Origin: Bailinhaonella thermotolerans
GTDB taxonomy: Bacteria; Actinomycetota; Actinomycetes; Streptosporangiales; Streptosporangiaceae
Length of the DNA: 64,000 nt
Reading direction: 5' to 3'
Assembly: GCF_003594875.1 (NCBI RefSeq)
Contig: NZ_QZEY01000008.1
Span: 248,001 to 312,000 of the forward strand
The notes below the pieces were generated by a model that was given only the letters and a program-made list of their open reading frames with translations, did no database searches and had not been told where the DNA came from. How positions within the stretch are numbered: the first letter of the stretch is position 1; the number at the start of each line of letters is the position of its first letter. The position numbers were made by a program, and so were the translations under genes. Shown one piece after another: positions 1 to 8,862 of the stretch.

Positions 1-3000
1 CCCCTCCCGGCCCGCCCGCTCCCGGCCCGCCCGCTCCCGGGGCGGCGGCGAGCAGGGTGCGGACGGTGCCCGCGTCCAGGGCGGAGACCGCGTCGCGGGT
101 GGCGGCCTCCAGCTCGGCGAGCGCGGCGGGCGAGGGCCGGTCGGCGGGGCGGTAGGGCGCGACGACCGCCGTGCCGTACCGCGTCCAGGCCCCGGCGGCG
201 TCCCGCCCCTGGATCTCCACCTCGGCCGACCCGCGCGGGCCGGGCACGAGCGAGGTCGTGAGCAGCGTGTCCCCGGTGAGCGGGAGGAACCCGGTCAGCT
301 CGGCGTCGGTCACCGCGAGGTCGTCGCGCCCCAGGGCCCGCGACGCGGCGGCGAGCGCCATCTCGGCCACCGCCGCCAGCGGCAGCACCTCCACGCCGTG
401 CACCCCGGCGAAGCCGGTCAGGGCGGGCACCCCCTGCCAGACGTGCCGCTCCTCCCCCGGCAGCTCGACGTGCGCCCCGAGCAGCGGGTGCGTGTCCGGG
501 CGGCGGTCGCGGCGCGGGCCCTCGGCCCAGTGGCGCTCGTGCCGCCAGCGCGGCGAGGGCACGTCCGCGATCCGGCCGGGGATCGCGAGCGGCAGGCCGT
601 TCGCGTGGAGGACGGCGCGCTGCCCGTGGAAGGTCTCCGCCTCGCCGGCCCCGCGCTTCAGGCTGTGTGTGACGAGCGCCCCCGGGACGATCTCGCCGAG
701 CGGGTACGCCACCAGCGGATGCGGGCTGACCTCGACGAACACCGTGTGCCCCGCCTCGGCGGCGCGGCGCACGGCGTCCAGGAAGCGCACCGGCCGCCGC
801 GCGTTGGCGGCCCAGTAGGCCGCGTCGAAGGCGGGCGTCTCGCCGGGGGTGACCGTGGAGTAGAAGGCGGTCTCCGGCTCGCGCCCGATGATCTCGGCCA
901 GCTCGGCGGCGAGCGCGGGCAGCAGCGGGTCCACCTGCGGCGAGTGCCCGGCGCCCTCGGCCGTCAGCAGCCGCGCCAGCAGGCCCCGCGCCTCGACCTC
1001 GCGCGCCAGCTCCGCCAGCCGGTCCGGGTCGCCGGTCACCACGGTCTGCCGGGGCGCCGCGTACACCGCGACGTGCAGGCCGTCGGGCACCTCGTCGGCC
1101 GGGATCTCCAGGACGGCCATGGCCCCGCCGCCGCCTATCGTGCCGAGCAGGCGGGCCCGCCGTACGATCACCTTCACGCCGTCGGCGAGCGACAGGCCGC
1201 CCGCGACGACCGCCGCCGCCACCTCGCCCATCGAGTGGCCGAGCACGGCGGCGGGCGCGACGCCGTACGACCGCCAGAGCCGGGCCAGCGCGACCTGGAT
1301 CGCGAAGATCACGGGCTGGACCTCCGCCACCCCGCGCACCTCGCGCCCGGTCTCCACGATCTCCCGCAGCGAGTGGCCGGTCTCGGCGGCGAACAGCGGC
1401 TCCAGCTCGTCGATCGCCTCGCGGAACACCGGCTCGTCCCGGTAGAGCCCGCGCCCCATGCCCGCCCACTGCGAGCCGTACCCGGAGAAGACCCAGACCG
1501 GCCCGCTCAGGGCCCGCGCGGCCCCGGTGACCGCCCCCTCGGGGTACGCCCGGAGCCGCTCCACCAGCTCGCCCCGGTCGCGGGCGGCGATCACCGCGCG
1601 CGCCCGGCCCCGGCCGTACCGCCGGGCGAGGGTGTGCGCGACGTCCGCGAGCGGCACGTCCTCCCGCTCCTCGATCCAGTCCGCCAGGTCGCGGGCGTGC
1701 GCGGCGATCCGGTCGGCGGTCACGTCCGACAGCGGGAAGAGCAGCGTGCGGTCGCCGTACGGCGGCGCGGGCGGGAGCGGTTCCGCGCGCTCCAGTACCA
1801 CGTGGGCGTTGGTGCCGCCGAAGCCGAAGGACGACACCCCGGCGCGGGGGCGCGCCGACGGCCACGGGGTGGGCTCGGTGACCACCTTGAGGTGGTCCCA
1901 GGGGATGTGCGGGCTGGGCTCGCCGAAGTTGAGGCTGGGCGGCACCACGCCGCGGGCCAGCGCGAGCACCGTCTTGATCAGCCCGGCGGCCCCGGCGGCG
2001 GGCTCCATGTGACCCAGGTTGGTCTTCGCCGAGCCGAGCAGCAGCGGCCGGCGCGGGTCCCGGCCGCGCCCGAGCACGGCGTCCAGGGCGCGCGCCTCGA
2101 TCGGGTCGCCCAGCAGCGTGCCCGTGCCGTGCGCCTCCACGTAGTCCACGCTCGCCGGGTCGATCCCCCGGTACGCCTCGCGCAGCAGCGCCTCCTGCGC
2201 CTCGGGGTTCGGCGCGACCAGGCCGTTCGAGCGGCCGTCCTGGTTGACGGCGGTGTTCCTGATCACCGCGAGCACCCGGTCGCCGTCGCGGAGGGCGTCG
2301 GAGAGCCGCTTGAGCACGACGACGCCGCAGCCCTCCGCGCGCACCATCCCGTCGGCCGCCGCGTCGAACGCCTTGGTCCGCCCGTCAGGGGAGGTTCCGC
2401 CCGCCCGGTCGAACGTCATCGTGATCATGGGTGAGAGCAGCACGTTCACCCCGCCGGCCAGCGCGAGGTCGCTCTCCCCCGCCAGCAGGGACCGCACCGC
2501 CAGGTGCGTGGCCACCAGGGACGACGAACACGCCGTGTCCACCGCCAGGCTCGGCCCGCGCAGGTCCATCAGGTACGACAGCCGGTTCGCCGCGATGCTC
2601 ATCGCCGCGCCGGTCGCCGTCCACGCCTCCACCCTCGTCAGGTCGGACGCGGTCAGGTAGGCGTACTCCGTCGCCGAGATGCCCACGAACGTCCCGGTAC
2701 GGCTGCCGCGCAGCGCGGGCGGCGCGATCCCCGCGTGCTCCAGCGCCTGCCAGGCCACCTCCAGCAGCATCCGCTGCTGCGGGTCCATCGCGGCGGCCTC
2801 GGTCGGCGTGATCCCGAAGAACGCCGCGTCGAACCCGGCCACGTCGTCCAGGAACCCGCCGCGCCGCGTCACGGTGGTCAGCAGCTCGGCGACCTCGGGC
2901 GATCCGTCGTCGAAGGCGTCCCAGCGCCCCTCCGGCACCTCGCCCACGGCCTCCCGGCCGTTGACCAGCAGGTCCCAGTAGCTCTCGGGCCCGGTCACGC

Positions 3001-3352
3001 CGCCGGGGAACCGGCAGCCGAGCCCGATCACCGCGACGGCCTCGCCCGGCTCCGCCGTACGCTCCCCGCCGGCGGGGGCGGCGTCCTCATCCGGGACGCC
3101 GAGCAGGCCGCGGACCAGGCGGTTGATGGTGGGGTACTCCCACACCAACGTGGCGTTCAGGGAGCGGTCGAGCAGTTCCTCCAGCTCACCGGCGATGGCC
3201 ACCGCGTCGCGGGAGGCGAGGCCGAACTCCTCCAGCGGCCGGTCGGGGTCGACCTCCTCGGGCGACGACCCGGAACGCTCCGCCACCCGGCCGACGAGAA
3301 AACGGCGGAGCGTTTCTTCCGAAGGGGGATTCACAGACGCGGCGGAGGGCAC
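1..3352 (-). CDS. Type I polyketide synthase, 5' part (ACP-KS-AT-DH...), truncated by window edge
   Basis: Modular or iterative type I PKS, read from a GTG at 3352 (GGGAG eight bases upstream) without a stop to position 1. Domain order: an N-terminal ACP (about residues 10-80; the phosphopantetheine serine is S47 in [12 protein letters not shown]), a KS (about 95-520; C275 in [10 protein letters not shown]408 in EAHGTGT, a further His in [12 protein letters not shown]), an AT (about 620-930; S707 in GHSMGE, H803 in GAGHSPQ) and the start of a DH fold (from about 955). The ACP motif GLxSRDAV resembles the N-terminal ACP of mycobacterial Pks13, which is loaded by a fatty acyl-AMP ligase, so a fatty acyl starter is an inference. 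The AT tetrapeptide GAGH is neither the malonyl (HAFH) nor the methylmalonyl (YASH) type, so the extender is uncertain. The DH motif HxxxGxxxxP reads [10 protein letters not shown], with A982 replacing the catalytic His. The open frames on the plus strand here are shadows. Confidence 0.93.
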   Translation of the reverse strand, partial: MPSAASVNPPSEETLRRFLVGRVAERSGSSPEEVDPDRPLEEFGLASRDAVAIAGELEELLDRSLNATLVWEYPTINRLVRGLLGVPDEDAAPAGGERTAEPGEAVAVIGLGCRFPGGVTGPESYWDLLVNGREAVGEVPEGRWDAFDDGSPEVAELLTTVTRRGGFLDDVAGFDAAFFGITPTEAAAMDPQQRMLLEVAWQALEHAGIAPPALRGSRTGTFVGISATEYAYLTASDLTRVEAWTATGAAMSIAANRLSYLMDLRGPSLAVDTACSSSLVATHLAVRSLLAGESDLALAGGVNVLLSPMITMTFDRAGGTSPDGRTKAFDAAADGMVRAEGCGVVVLKRLSDALRDGDRVLAVIRNTAVNQDGRSNGLVAPNPEAQEALLREAYRGIDPASVDYVEAHGTGTLLGDPIEARALDAVLGRGRDPRRPLLLGSAKTNLGHMEPAAGAAGLIKTVLALARGVVPPSLNFGEPSPHIPWDHLKVVTEPTPWPSARPRAGVSSFGFGGTNAHVVLERAEPLPPAPPYGDRTLLFPLSDVTADRIAAHARDLADWIEEREDVPLADVAHTLARRYGRGRARAVIAARDRGELVERLRAYPEGAVTGAARALSGPVWVFSGYGSQWAGMGRGLYRDEPVFREAIDELEPLFAAETGHSLREIVETGREVRGVAEVQPVIFAIQVALARLWRSYGVAPAAVLGHSMGEVAAAVVAGGLSLADGVKVIVRRARLLGTIGGGGAMAVLEIPADEVPDGLHVAVYAAPRQTVVTGDPDRLAELAREVEARGLLARLLTAEGAGHSPQVDPLLPALAAELAEIIGREPETAFYSTVTPGETPAFDAAYWAANARRPVRFLDAVRRAAEAGHTVFVEVSPHPLVAYPLGEIVPGALVTHSLKRGAGEAETFHGQRAVLHANGLPLAIPGRIADVPSPRWRHERHWAEGPRRDRRPDTHPLLGAHVELPGEERHVWQGVPALTGFAGVHGVEVLPLAAVAEMALAAASRALGRDDLAVTDAELTGFLPLTGDTLLTTSLVPGPRGSAEVEIQGRDAAGAWTRYGTAVVAPYRPADRPSPAALAELEAATRDAVSALDAGTVRTLLAAAPGAGGPGAGGPGG

Positions 3353-3699
3353 GGTGGCGGCTCCCGAATCCGATGTGCGGGGGTGGCCTTTTCAGGCTGA
3401 TCGATCAAGCTACAAGCGTCACCGCGCGCAGAGCAGATAGTGCGGCCACATTCCCCCGTAAGGCTTTTGTCATGACCTTTACAACCAGATCACGGAAGTG
3501 CGCGCGGCGAGATCGACAACGTGGCGGCCACCTCGGGCTTTTGTCCAGGGCCGCGAAAGCCGCGCCAGGAAACGTTGGCGGGCGCTATAGAAGAGATCCG
3601 GAGAAAGCCGTACGGTCGCGGCCTGCGGCCGGCGCACCAGTCACACCCTCCCCACGCGTCGGACGGCAGGACGCGCAGTAAACGCGAAGGGATCTCAGC
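3353..3699. promoter_or_regulatory. Divergent intergenic region, PKS / esterase
   Basis: This 347-bp gap separates the minus-strand PKS from the plus-strand esterase and must hold both promoters. It is less GC-rich than its flanks between about 3390 and 3500 and contains a 10-bp palindrome, TGATCGATCA, at 3398-3407. No convincing gene is seen. No sigma-70 boxes can be assigned with confidence. Confidence 0.5.
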
Positions 3700-4959
3700 A
3701 TGCTCGGTGGCCTCCGACCCCGGCGCGCGCTCACCAGGCTCACCGCGGTCACCGCGGGAGTCCTGGTCGCGGCGGCGATGACGGCCCAGCCCGCCTCGGC
3801 CGCGGCGCCGCCCAAGAACGCCGTCGCCCCCAACGGCTCACGCGTGGTGGCCGAGAAGAAGGTCGCCAAGAGCCGCGCGGTGGACCTCACGGTCGCCTCC
3901 AAGGCGATGCGCAGGAACATGCCCGTGCGGGTCCTGCTGCCCAGGGGCTGGAAGGCCACCGCCAAGCGCACGTGGCCGGTCGTGCTGCTGCTGCACGGCG
4001 GCGCCGACAACTACACCTCGTGGACCAAGAAGAGCGACATCGCCAAGTTCACCGAGAAGGACGGCGTCATCATCGTGATGGCGGAGGCCGGCCGCGCGGG
4101 CAACTACACGAACTGGCACAACTACGGCAAGGGCGGCCCGCCCGCCTGGGAGACCTTCCACCTGCGCGAGGTGCTGCCGATCATCGAGCGCGCCTACCGG
4201 GGCAGCACCACCCGCGCGATCGTCGGCAACTCCATGGGCGGGTACGGCGCCGCCGCCTACACCGCGCGCAACCCCGGCATGTTCCGCCACATGGCGTCCT
4301 TCAGCGGCATCGTCGCCACGCAGCTCCCGTTCGTGCCCGCGATCATCATGAAGGCGCAGAAGCAGGAGAAGACCGACCCGTACGCCATGTGGGGCTACCC
4401 GCGCGTCAACAAGTCGGTGTGGGACGCGCACGACCCGCTGCACCTGGCGGCCAACTTCCGCGGCACCAAGCTGTACTTCTCCAGCGGCACCACCTCCCTG
4501 CGCGGCGAGCTCGACCCGCCGAACCAGAAGTGGCACCCGGCCAGCCTCGGCGAGCCCACCTCGGCGTATACGATCCGGGCGCTGACCGCCAAGCTCAAGT
4601 CGCTCGGCATCCCCGCGACCGTCAACCTGTACGGCAACGGCAGCCACAGTTGGCCGTACTGGCAGCGTGAGCTCCACCGCGTGTGGCCCTCGATCATGAA
4701 GACCCTCGGCGCCTCGCGCGCGTCCGCCGCCCAGGAGGCCCCGGCGGACGACAGCGCCGGCTGGAACCTCCTCCCCAAGGTCCCCGACCTCCGCGACACC
4801 CCCATCGCCCCCCGCCTCGGCGGCGGCGACCGGCCCAAGGACGAGGACCAGAACGACGAGAACCAGAACGACGAGGGCCGGAAGGACGAGGGCCGGAAGG
4901 ACGGGCCCCGGGAGGACGGCGACCTCCGCGACCGCCTCCCCCTCCCCGACATCTTCTGA
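3700..4959 (+). CDS. Secreted alpha/beta-hydrolase esterase (antigen 85 / esterase D fold) with acidic C-terminal tail
   Basis: A 419-residue protein of the esterase (Pfam PF00756) family. A Sec signal peptide spans about residues 1-35, with hydrophobic VTAGVLVAAAMTAQPASAAA and a likely AxA cleavage site. The catalytic serine is S178 in GNSMGG and the His is H316 in GSHSWPYW. The oxyanion strand VVLLLHGG lies near residue 95. After the fold, about residues 350-419 form a Pro/Gly- and then Asp/Glu/Asn/Lys-rich disordered tail with short repeats (DEDQND, ENQNDE, GRKDE). The gene is divergent from the PKS. Mycobacterial relatives are mycolyltransferases, but this class also holds ordinary secreted esterases, so a link to the PKS lipid is only a hypothesis. 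A weak AGGGATC precedes the ATG. Confidence 0.88.
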   Translation: MLGGLRPRRALTRLTAVTAGVLVAAAMTAQPASAAAPPKNAVAPNGSRVVAEKKVAKSRAVDLTVASKAMRRNMPVRVLLPRGWKATAKRTWPVVLLLHGGADNYTSWTKKSDIAKFTEKDGVIIVMAEAGRAGNYTNWHNYGKGGPPAWETFHLREVLPIIERAYRGSTTRAIVGNSMGGYGAAAYTARNPGMFRHMASFSGIVATQLPFVPAIIMKAQKQEKTDPYAMWGYPRVNKSVWDAHDPLHLAANFRGTKLYFSSGTTSLRGELDPPNQKWHPASLGEPTSAYTIRALTAKLKSLGIPATVNLYGNGSHSWPYWQRELHRVWPSIMKTLGASRASAAQEAPADDSAGWNLLPKVPDLRDTPIAPRLGGGDRPKDEDQNDENQNDEGRKDEGRKDGPREDGDLRDRLPLPDIF

Positions 4960-5028
4960 CCCGCTCTGACCCGCCTCTGAACCGCCTCTGAACCGCCTCC
5001 CGGGGTCCGCCTCTCCGGAATCAACCCC

Positions 5029-5187
5029 GCGCTACCCGTCCCGAGAGCCGACCCCGGGGGCTCACCCCCGCGCTACCCGTCCCGGAGGCCAACCCCCGGG
5101 GATCACCCCGCTGCCCGTCCCGGAGGCCAACCCCCGGGGATCACCCCGCTGCCCGTCCCGAGAGCCGATCCCGGGGGCTCACCCCCG
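5029..5187. repeat. Four imperfect 39-bp tandem repeats
   Basis: Each unit is built on gctacccgtcccggaggcc followed by a C run, GGGG, and gatcacccc or ggctcaccccc. Copies start near 5029, 5070, 5109 and 5147. Units 2 and 3 are almost identical, while units 1 and 4 share the cgagagccg variant. No coding frame explains them. Confidence 0.8.
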
Positions 5188-5243
5188 GATATCCATCCTC
5201 TCGGGGCTCGGCCTCCCCGCGTGACCCCTCTCCGGGCCCCGAC

Positions 5244-5304
5244 CTCGCCGTGATCATGCAGTTTTAATCACACCGTGTGCTTAAAACTGCATGATCACGG
5301 CGAG
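5244..5304. repeat. Long inverted repeat, copy 1 of an interspersed palindrome
   Basis: Two perfect 24-nt arms (5244-5267 and 5281-5304) run CTCGCCGTGATCATGCAG plus TTTTAA, then a 13-nt centre, then the reverse complement. The centre itself contains CACACCGTGTG. The A+T-rich core is unlike the surrounding 74% G+C sequence. A near-identical element lies at 49469-49531. Between convergent genes it could act as a bidirectional terminator, but its length and conservation suggest a REP-like interspersed element. Confidence 0.92.
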
Positions 5305-5357
5305 CTTCCGGGCCCGGGGGAAGGGGCGGCAGGAGGCCGGGGGCGGGTCAGGAGGCG

Positions 5358-6590
5358 TCAGGAGGAGGTGGGCTGGGCGGGGGCCTGGGCGCGGAGATGG
5401 CGGGCCCGCAGGACTATCTCCAGCTCGAAGCGGAGGTCGGGGTCGGTGAGCTGGTCGCCGTACAGCTCCTCCAACTGGCGCAGGCGGTAGCGGACCGTCT
5501 GCGGGTGGACGTGGAGGCGGTTGGCGACCTCGTTGGCGTTGTGGCCGTTCTGGAGCCAGGCCAGCAGCGTCTCGGCGAGCCGGTCCTGCTGGCCGGGGCG
5601 CAGGTGCGAGAGGGGGGCCAGGCGGTCGGCGGCCAGCGCGTCCACCAGGTCCTCGTCCTTGAACACCACCAGCGTGGACATGTGGTCGGCGCAGCGCACC
5701 AGGTGGGAGCCCCGGTGCGGGATCACGCCGCGCCGGGCCAGGGCCAGCGCCTCGCGGGCCCAGCGCAGGGACTTGGCGACGTCGGCCAGCGGCACCGTGG
5801 GGCCGATCACCGCGTCCCAGTCGCGCAGCGCCACCTCCAGCATCTGGCGGCGGCCGGGCCCTTCGGGATCGGGGACGACCATGCAGGGCTCGGGGCGGTG
5901 CAGGTCGAAGAGCACGTCGGGCGGGAGGGACGGGGCCCGGAACTCGTCCTCGCGCTCCACCAGCGCCACCCCCGCGACCGACTTGGGCAGCCGCCACTGC
6001 GCCGCCCTCGCCAGGTCGGCGATCGCGTCGGGGGACGCCGGCGGGTCGATCAGCACGAGGTCCAGCAGCCTGCGGCGGCGGCGCTCGGACTCCCCCGCCG
6101 CGTGCGCCTGCGCCTCGGCGTATCCCTCGGCGGCGGCGTCGGCCATCTCGTCCATCAGCACGAAGATGGCCTCTCCCAGGGCGTACAGCGCCTGCGGGTT
6201 GAGCCCGAGCCGGTCGGCCTCGGAGGCCAGCCGGCGCCAGCCGACGCGGGCGCCGAGCCGCAGCGCGGTCTGGAGCGGGTCGAGGCTGCGGCCCTCGGCC
6301 GCCTCGCCCCGGCCGATCGTGCGGTAGATCTCGGTGGTGTTCTCCCAGGGCCCGTAGGGGTCGCCGATGCGGTCCACGAACTGCCGCAGCGCCTCGGCCA
6401 CGGCCTGCCGCAGCGTGCGGACGTAGGTCTCGTCGAGGGGGCGGGCGTATTCGGGGACCCGGTTCTGGATCTCCCGGATCATCTCGGCGGCCATCGGCTC
6501 CAAATGCGGGCGGATCTGGTCGGCGAGCTCCGACGGCACGGCGTCCCAGGGCTGAGCGGAGACATCCTCGGAACCCGGGTTGACAACCAT
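5358..6590 (-). CDS. PucR-family transcriptional regulator
   Basis: About 410 residues. The C-terminus carries the PucR-type helix-turn-helix (VANRLHVHPQTVRYRLRQLE, then ELYGDQL), and the centre (about 150-330) is a GGDEF-like or sensor region without a recognisable ligand motif. The start is taken as ATG 6590 (MVVNPGSED) because GGAGG lies six bases upstream; the ATG at 6596 would have the Shine-Dalgarno sequence directly abutting it. The gene is convergent with the esterase and divergent from the PEP-mutase-like gene, with a cluster of AAGTG half-sites between them. Such regulators often control their own gene or a neighbour; the effector is unknown. Confidence 0.88.
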   Translation of the reverse strand: MVVNPGSEDVSAQPWDAVPSELADQIRPHLEPMAAEMIREIQNRVPEYARPLDETYVRTLRQAVAEALRQFVDRIGDPYGPWENTTEIYRTIGRGEAAEGRSLDPLQTALRLGARVGWRRLASEADRLGLNPQALYALGEAIFVLMDEMADAAAEGYAEAQAHAAGESERRRRRLLDLVLIDPPASPDAIADLARAAQWRLPKSVAGVALVEREDEFRAPSLPPDVLFDLHRPEPCMVVPDPEGPGRRQMLEVALRDWDAVIGPTVPLADVAKSLRWAREALALARRGVIPHRGSHLVRCADHMSTLVVFKDEDLVDALAADRLAPLSHLRPGQQDRLAETLLAWLQNGHNANEVANRLHVHPQTVRYRLRQLEELYGDQLTDPDLRFELEIVLRARHLRAQAPAQPTSS

Positions 6591-6680
6591 CCACATCCTC
6601 CGAACCGCACGAATCGTCAGCGGGGAAGTCGCCTAGACGGCCAGACTGCACCTTTCACAGAAGATCCGCTAGCCCCATTT

Positions 6681-6758
6681 GTCACTTGAATGCGAAAGCA
6701 TCCGGGGACACATGCGCAAGTGGCCTCCAAGAAACGGAAACAAGTGGATCTAAGTGAC
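6681..6758. promoter_or_regulatory. Cluster of CACTTG/CAAGTG half-sites in a divergent promoter region
   Basis: The A+T-richer gap between the PucR gene and the next gene contains GTCACTTG (6681-6688), CAAGTG (6717-6722), CAAGTG (6741-6746) and AAGTGAC (6752-6758). The outermost pair GTCACTT/AAGTGAC forms a perfect 7-bp inverted repeat. This arrangement fits an operator for PucR or another regulator. Confidence 0.45.
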
Positions 6759-6788
6759 TAACAAGACAGCGGATTAGCGTCGGTTCCC

Positions 6789-7547
6789 ATGTCCGAGCAC
6801 GCGCGTCTCCTTCGCGCCCTTCACGCCTCCGAACGCCCCCTGGTCCTCCCGAACGCCTGGGACGCCCGCTCCGCCCGCGTCTTCGCGGCCGCCGGGTTCC
6901 CCGCGCTAGCGACACCCAGCAGCGGCATCGCCGAGAGCCTGGGCTACGAGGACCGCCAGGGCGCGCCCGCCGCGGAGATGTTCGCCGCCGCCGCCCGCGT
7001 CGCCCGCGCGGTGGACGTGCCCGTGACCGTGGACGCCGAGGGCGGGTACGGCCTCGCGCCCGCCGAACTCGCCGAGCGGCTGCTCGCCGCCGGCGCGGCG
7101 GGCTGCAACCTGGAGGACAGCCGCCAGGACGGCGGCCCCGGCCTCCTCGACGCCGATGAGCAGGCCGCCCACCTGGCGGCGGTACGGCGGGCCGCCGGCG
7201 ACGCCCTGGTGGTCAACGCCCGCGTGGACGTGTTCCTCCGCCGCCTCGGCGGCACCCCGGAGGAGCGGATGGACCTCGCCGTCGAGCGCGCGACCCGGTA
7301 CCTGGAGGCGGGGGCCGACTGCGTCTACCCCATCGGCCTCCTGGACGAGGACACGATCGCGACCCTGGTGAAGCGCGTCCCCGGCCCGGTCAACGTCCTC
7401 TTCCACGACCGCGGCCCCACCCTGGCCCGGCTGGGCGAGCTGGGCGTCGCCCGCGTCACCTTCGGCGGCGGCCTGTACGACGCGGTCATGGCGGGCGTCG
7501 GCGAGATGGCCGCCCGCATCCGCGCCGGGGAGAGCCCGTACGCGTAG
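6789..7547 (+). CDS. Isocitrate lyase / PEP mutase superfamily protein
   Basis: A 252-residue (beta/alpha)8 enzyme of the phosphoenolpyruvate mutase/isocitrate lyase superfamily. It shows PNAWDARSARVFAAAGFPAL at the N-terminus, the metal-binding strand VTVDAEGGYG (near 78-87), and NLEDSRQDGG and VNARVDVFL further on. The residues fit the compact subfamily that includes oxaloacetate decarboxylase-like and 2,3-dimethylmalate lyase-like proteins rather than true isocitrate lyase. The substrate is unknown. It stands alone, divergent from the PucR gene, with only a weak Shine-Dalgarno sequence before its ATG. Confidence 0.85.
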   Translation: MSEHARLLRALHASERPLVLPNAWDARSARVFAAAGFPALATPSSGIAESLGYEDRQGAPAAEMFAAAARVARAVDVPVTVDAEGGYGLAPAELAERLLAAGAAGCNLEDSRQDGGPGLLDADEQAAHLAAVRRAAGDALVVNARVDVFLRRLGGTPEERMDLAVERATRYLEAGADCVYPIGLLDEDTIATLVKRVPGPVNVLFHDRGPTLARLGELGVARVTFGGGLYDAVMAGVGEMAARIRAGESPYA

Positions 7548-7686
7548 CCGGGAGAACCCGCGCGCGTATAACCCGCGTGACAACCCGCCCGCCCCGAAAT
7601 CGTGCCCGCGTGACCAGCGGTTCCGCGGGCGCGAGCCGTACCGTCTGACCACATGGCCGCGACGGGAGACGACGGGAGACGCGCGG

Positions 7687-8778
7687 ATGACGGCAGCGCC
7701 GACAGGCCCCACAGCGCCGACGGACCCCACAGTGCCCACGAACCCCACAGTGCCCACGAACCCCACAGCGTCCACGGACCCCACAGCGTCCACGGACCTC
7801 CCAGCGCCGGAGGCGACCGCGCGCTCGGCCCCGCCGGGGTCCTCGGCACCGGGAGCGGCGGGCCGGGACCGGAGCCGTGATCTGTCGGCCCAGCCCGCGC
7901 CGCGCCTCGAACGGGTGATGGTCGCGCTGTTCGTGCTCGTGCCGTTCGCGGCCGTGCTCGGGGCCGTGCCGTTCGCCTGGGGGTGGGGCCTGGGCTGGAC
8001 CGACGTCATCCTCTTCGCGGTCTTCTACCTGATCACCGGGTTCGGGATCACGGTCGGCTACCACCGGCACTTCACGCACGGCTCGTTCAAGGCGAAGCGG
8101 CCGCTGCGGATCGCGCTGGCGATCGCGGGCGGCATGTCGCTGCAGGGGCCGGTCGTGCGCTGGGTGGCCGACCACCGGCGGCACCACATGTACTCCGACC
8201 GCGAGGGCGACCCGCACTCCCCCTGGCGGTTCGGGCCCGGGTGGAAGGGCCTGACCAAGGGGCTGATCCACGCCCACGTCGGCTGGCTCTTCAGCGGCGA
8301 GCGCACGTCGCGCCGCCGGTTCGCGCCGGACCTGCTCGCGGACCGGGACATCCGGCGCATGTCGCTGGACCTGGCGTACGCGCCGGTCATCCTGGCCTCG
8401 CTGGCGCTGCCGACGCTGCTGGGCGGCCTGATCACGATGTCCTGGAAGGGCGCGCTCACGGCGTACTTCTGGGCCGGGCTCGTCCGGATCTTCGCCCAGC
8501 ACCACGTCACCTGGTCGATCAACTCCATCTGCCACACCTTCGGCGAGAAGCACTTCGAGGTCCGCGACCGCTCGCGCAACGTCTGGTGGCTGGCCGTGGT
8601 CTCCCTCGGCGAGTCCTGGCACAACCTCCACCACGCCGACCCCACGAGCGCCCGCCACGGCGCGCTCAAGGGCCAGGTGGACCCCAGCGCCTGGCTGATC
8701 AAGGTCTTCGAGCGCCTCGGCTGGGCCCACGACGTCCGCTGGCCCAACCCGGACCGCCTCGCCGCCAAGCGCCTCTGA
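7687..8778 (+). CDS. Membrane fatty acyl-CoA desaturase (delta-9 type)
   Basis: A 363-residue membrane di-iron desaturase. Three histidine boxes are present: HRHFTH (H126-H131), HRRHH (H163-H167) and HNLHH (H312-H316). Hydrophobic segments lie at about residues 78-120 and 235-275. It inserts a cis double bond into acyl-CoA or lipid-bound chains, using electrons from a ferredoxin or oxidoreductase partner not encoded next door. The start at 7687 follows GGGAG with good spacing. The N-terminal 70 residues are unusual: a Thr/Pro repeat (TVPTNP, TASTDP) encoded by 18-bp tandem repeats precedes the enzyme fold, so the functional core may begin nearer residue 72. Confidence 0.92.
   Translation: MTAAPTGPTAPTDPTVPTNPTVPTNPTASTDPTASTDLPAPEATARSAPPGSSAPGAAGRDRSRDLSAQPAPRLERVMVALFVLVPFAAVLGAVPFAWGWGLGWTDVILFAVFYLITGFGITVGYHRHFTHGSFKAKRPLRIALAIAGGMSLQGPVVRWVADHRRHHMYSDREGDPHSPWRFGPGWKGLTKGLIHAHVGWLFSGERTSRRRFAPDLLADRDIRRMSLDLAYAPVILASLALPTLLGGLITMSWKGALTAYFWAGLVRIFAQHHVTWSINSICHTFGEKHFEVRDRSRNVWWLAVVSLGESWHNLHHADPTSARHGALKGQVDPSAWLIKVFERLGWAHDVRWPNPDRLAAKRL
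7707..7796 (+). repeat. Five 18-bp tandem repeats within the desaturase 5' end
   Basis: The unit is ccccacagtgcccacgaa with variants, repeated five times in frame (7707, 7725, 7743, 7761, 7779). It gives a Thr/Pro-rich hexapeptide repeat. Copies 2 and 3 are identical and copies 4 and 5 are identical, which suggests recent slippage. Confidence 0.9.
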
Positions 8779-8862
8779 CGGTCCCCGGCGGGCGGCAGCC
8801 GTACGAGATCGGATGAAATAGCCGGTTGCCCGGCAAAGAAGGCGTGGCGGTACCTTCGGGAC

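Larger units (their letters stand above)
4960..5357. other. Non-coding gap between convergent genes, rich in repeats
   Basis: This 398-bp region separates two convergent genes. It holds four 39-bp imperfect tandem repeats (5029-5187) and a long inverted repeat (5244-5304), each listed separately. The first 60 bases also repeat a short unit (ctctgaaccgc). Open frames here are low-complexity shadows. Confidence 0.7.

Noticed and set aside
171-3440. Several long plus-strand open frames (such as 398-2434)
   Set aside because: They are antisense shadows of the PKS. The minus frame gives continuous KS, AT and ACP motifs, while these give Arg/Gly/Pro-rich nonsense.
5275-5490. Short ORFs starting MCLKLHDHGE at both palindromes (also 49501)
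   Set aside because: The shared start is only the palindrome read in one frame. What follows differs and is low complexity, so it is not a protein family.
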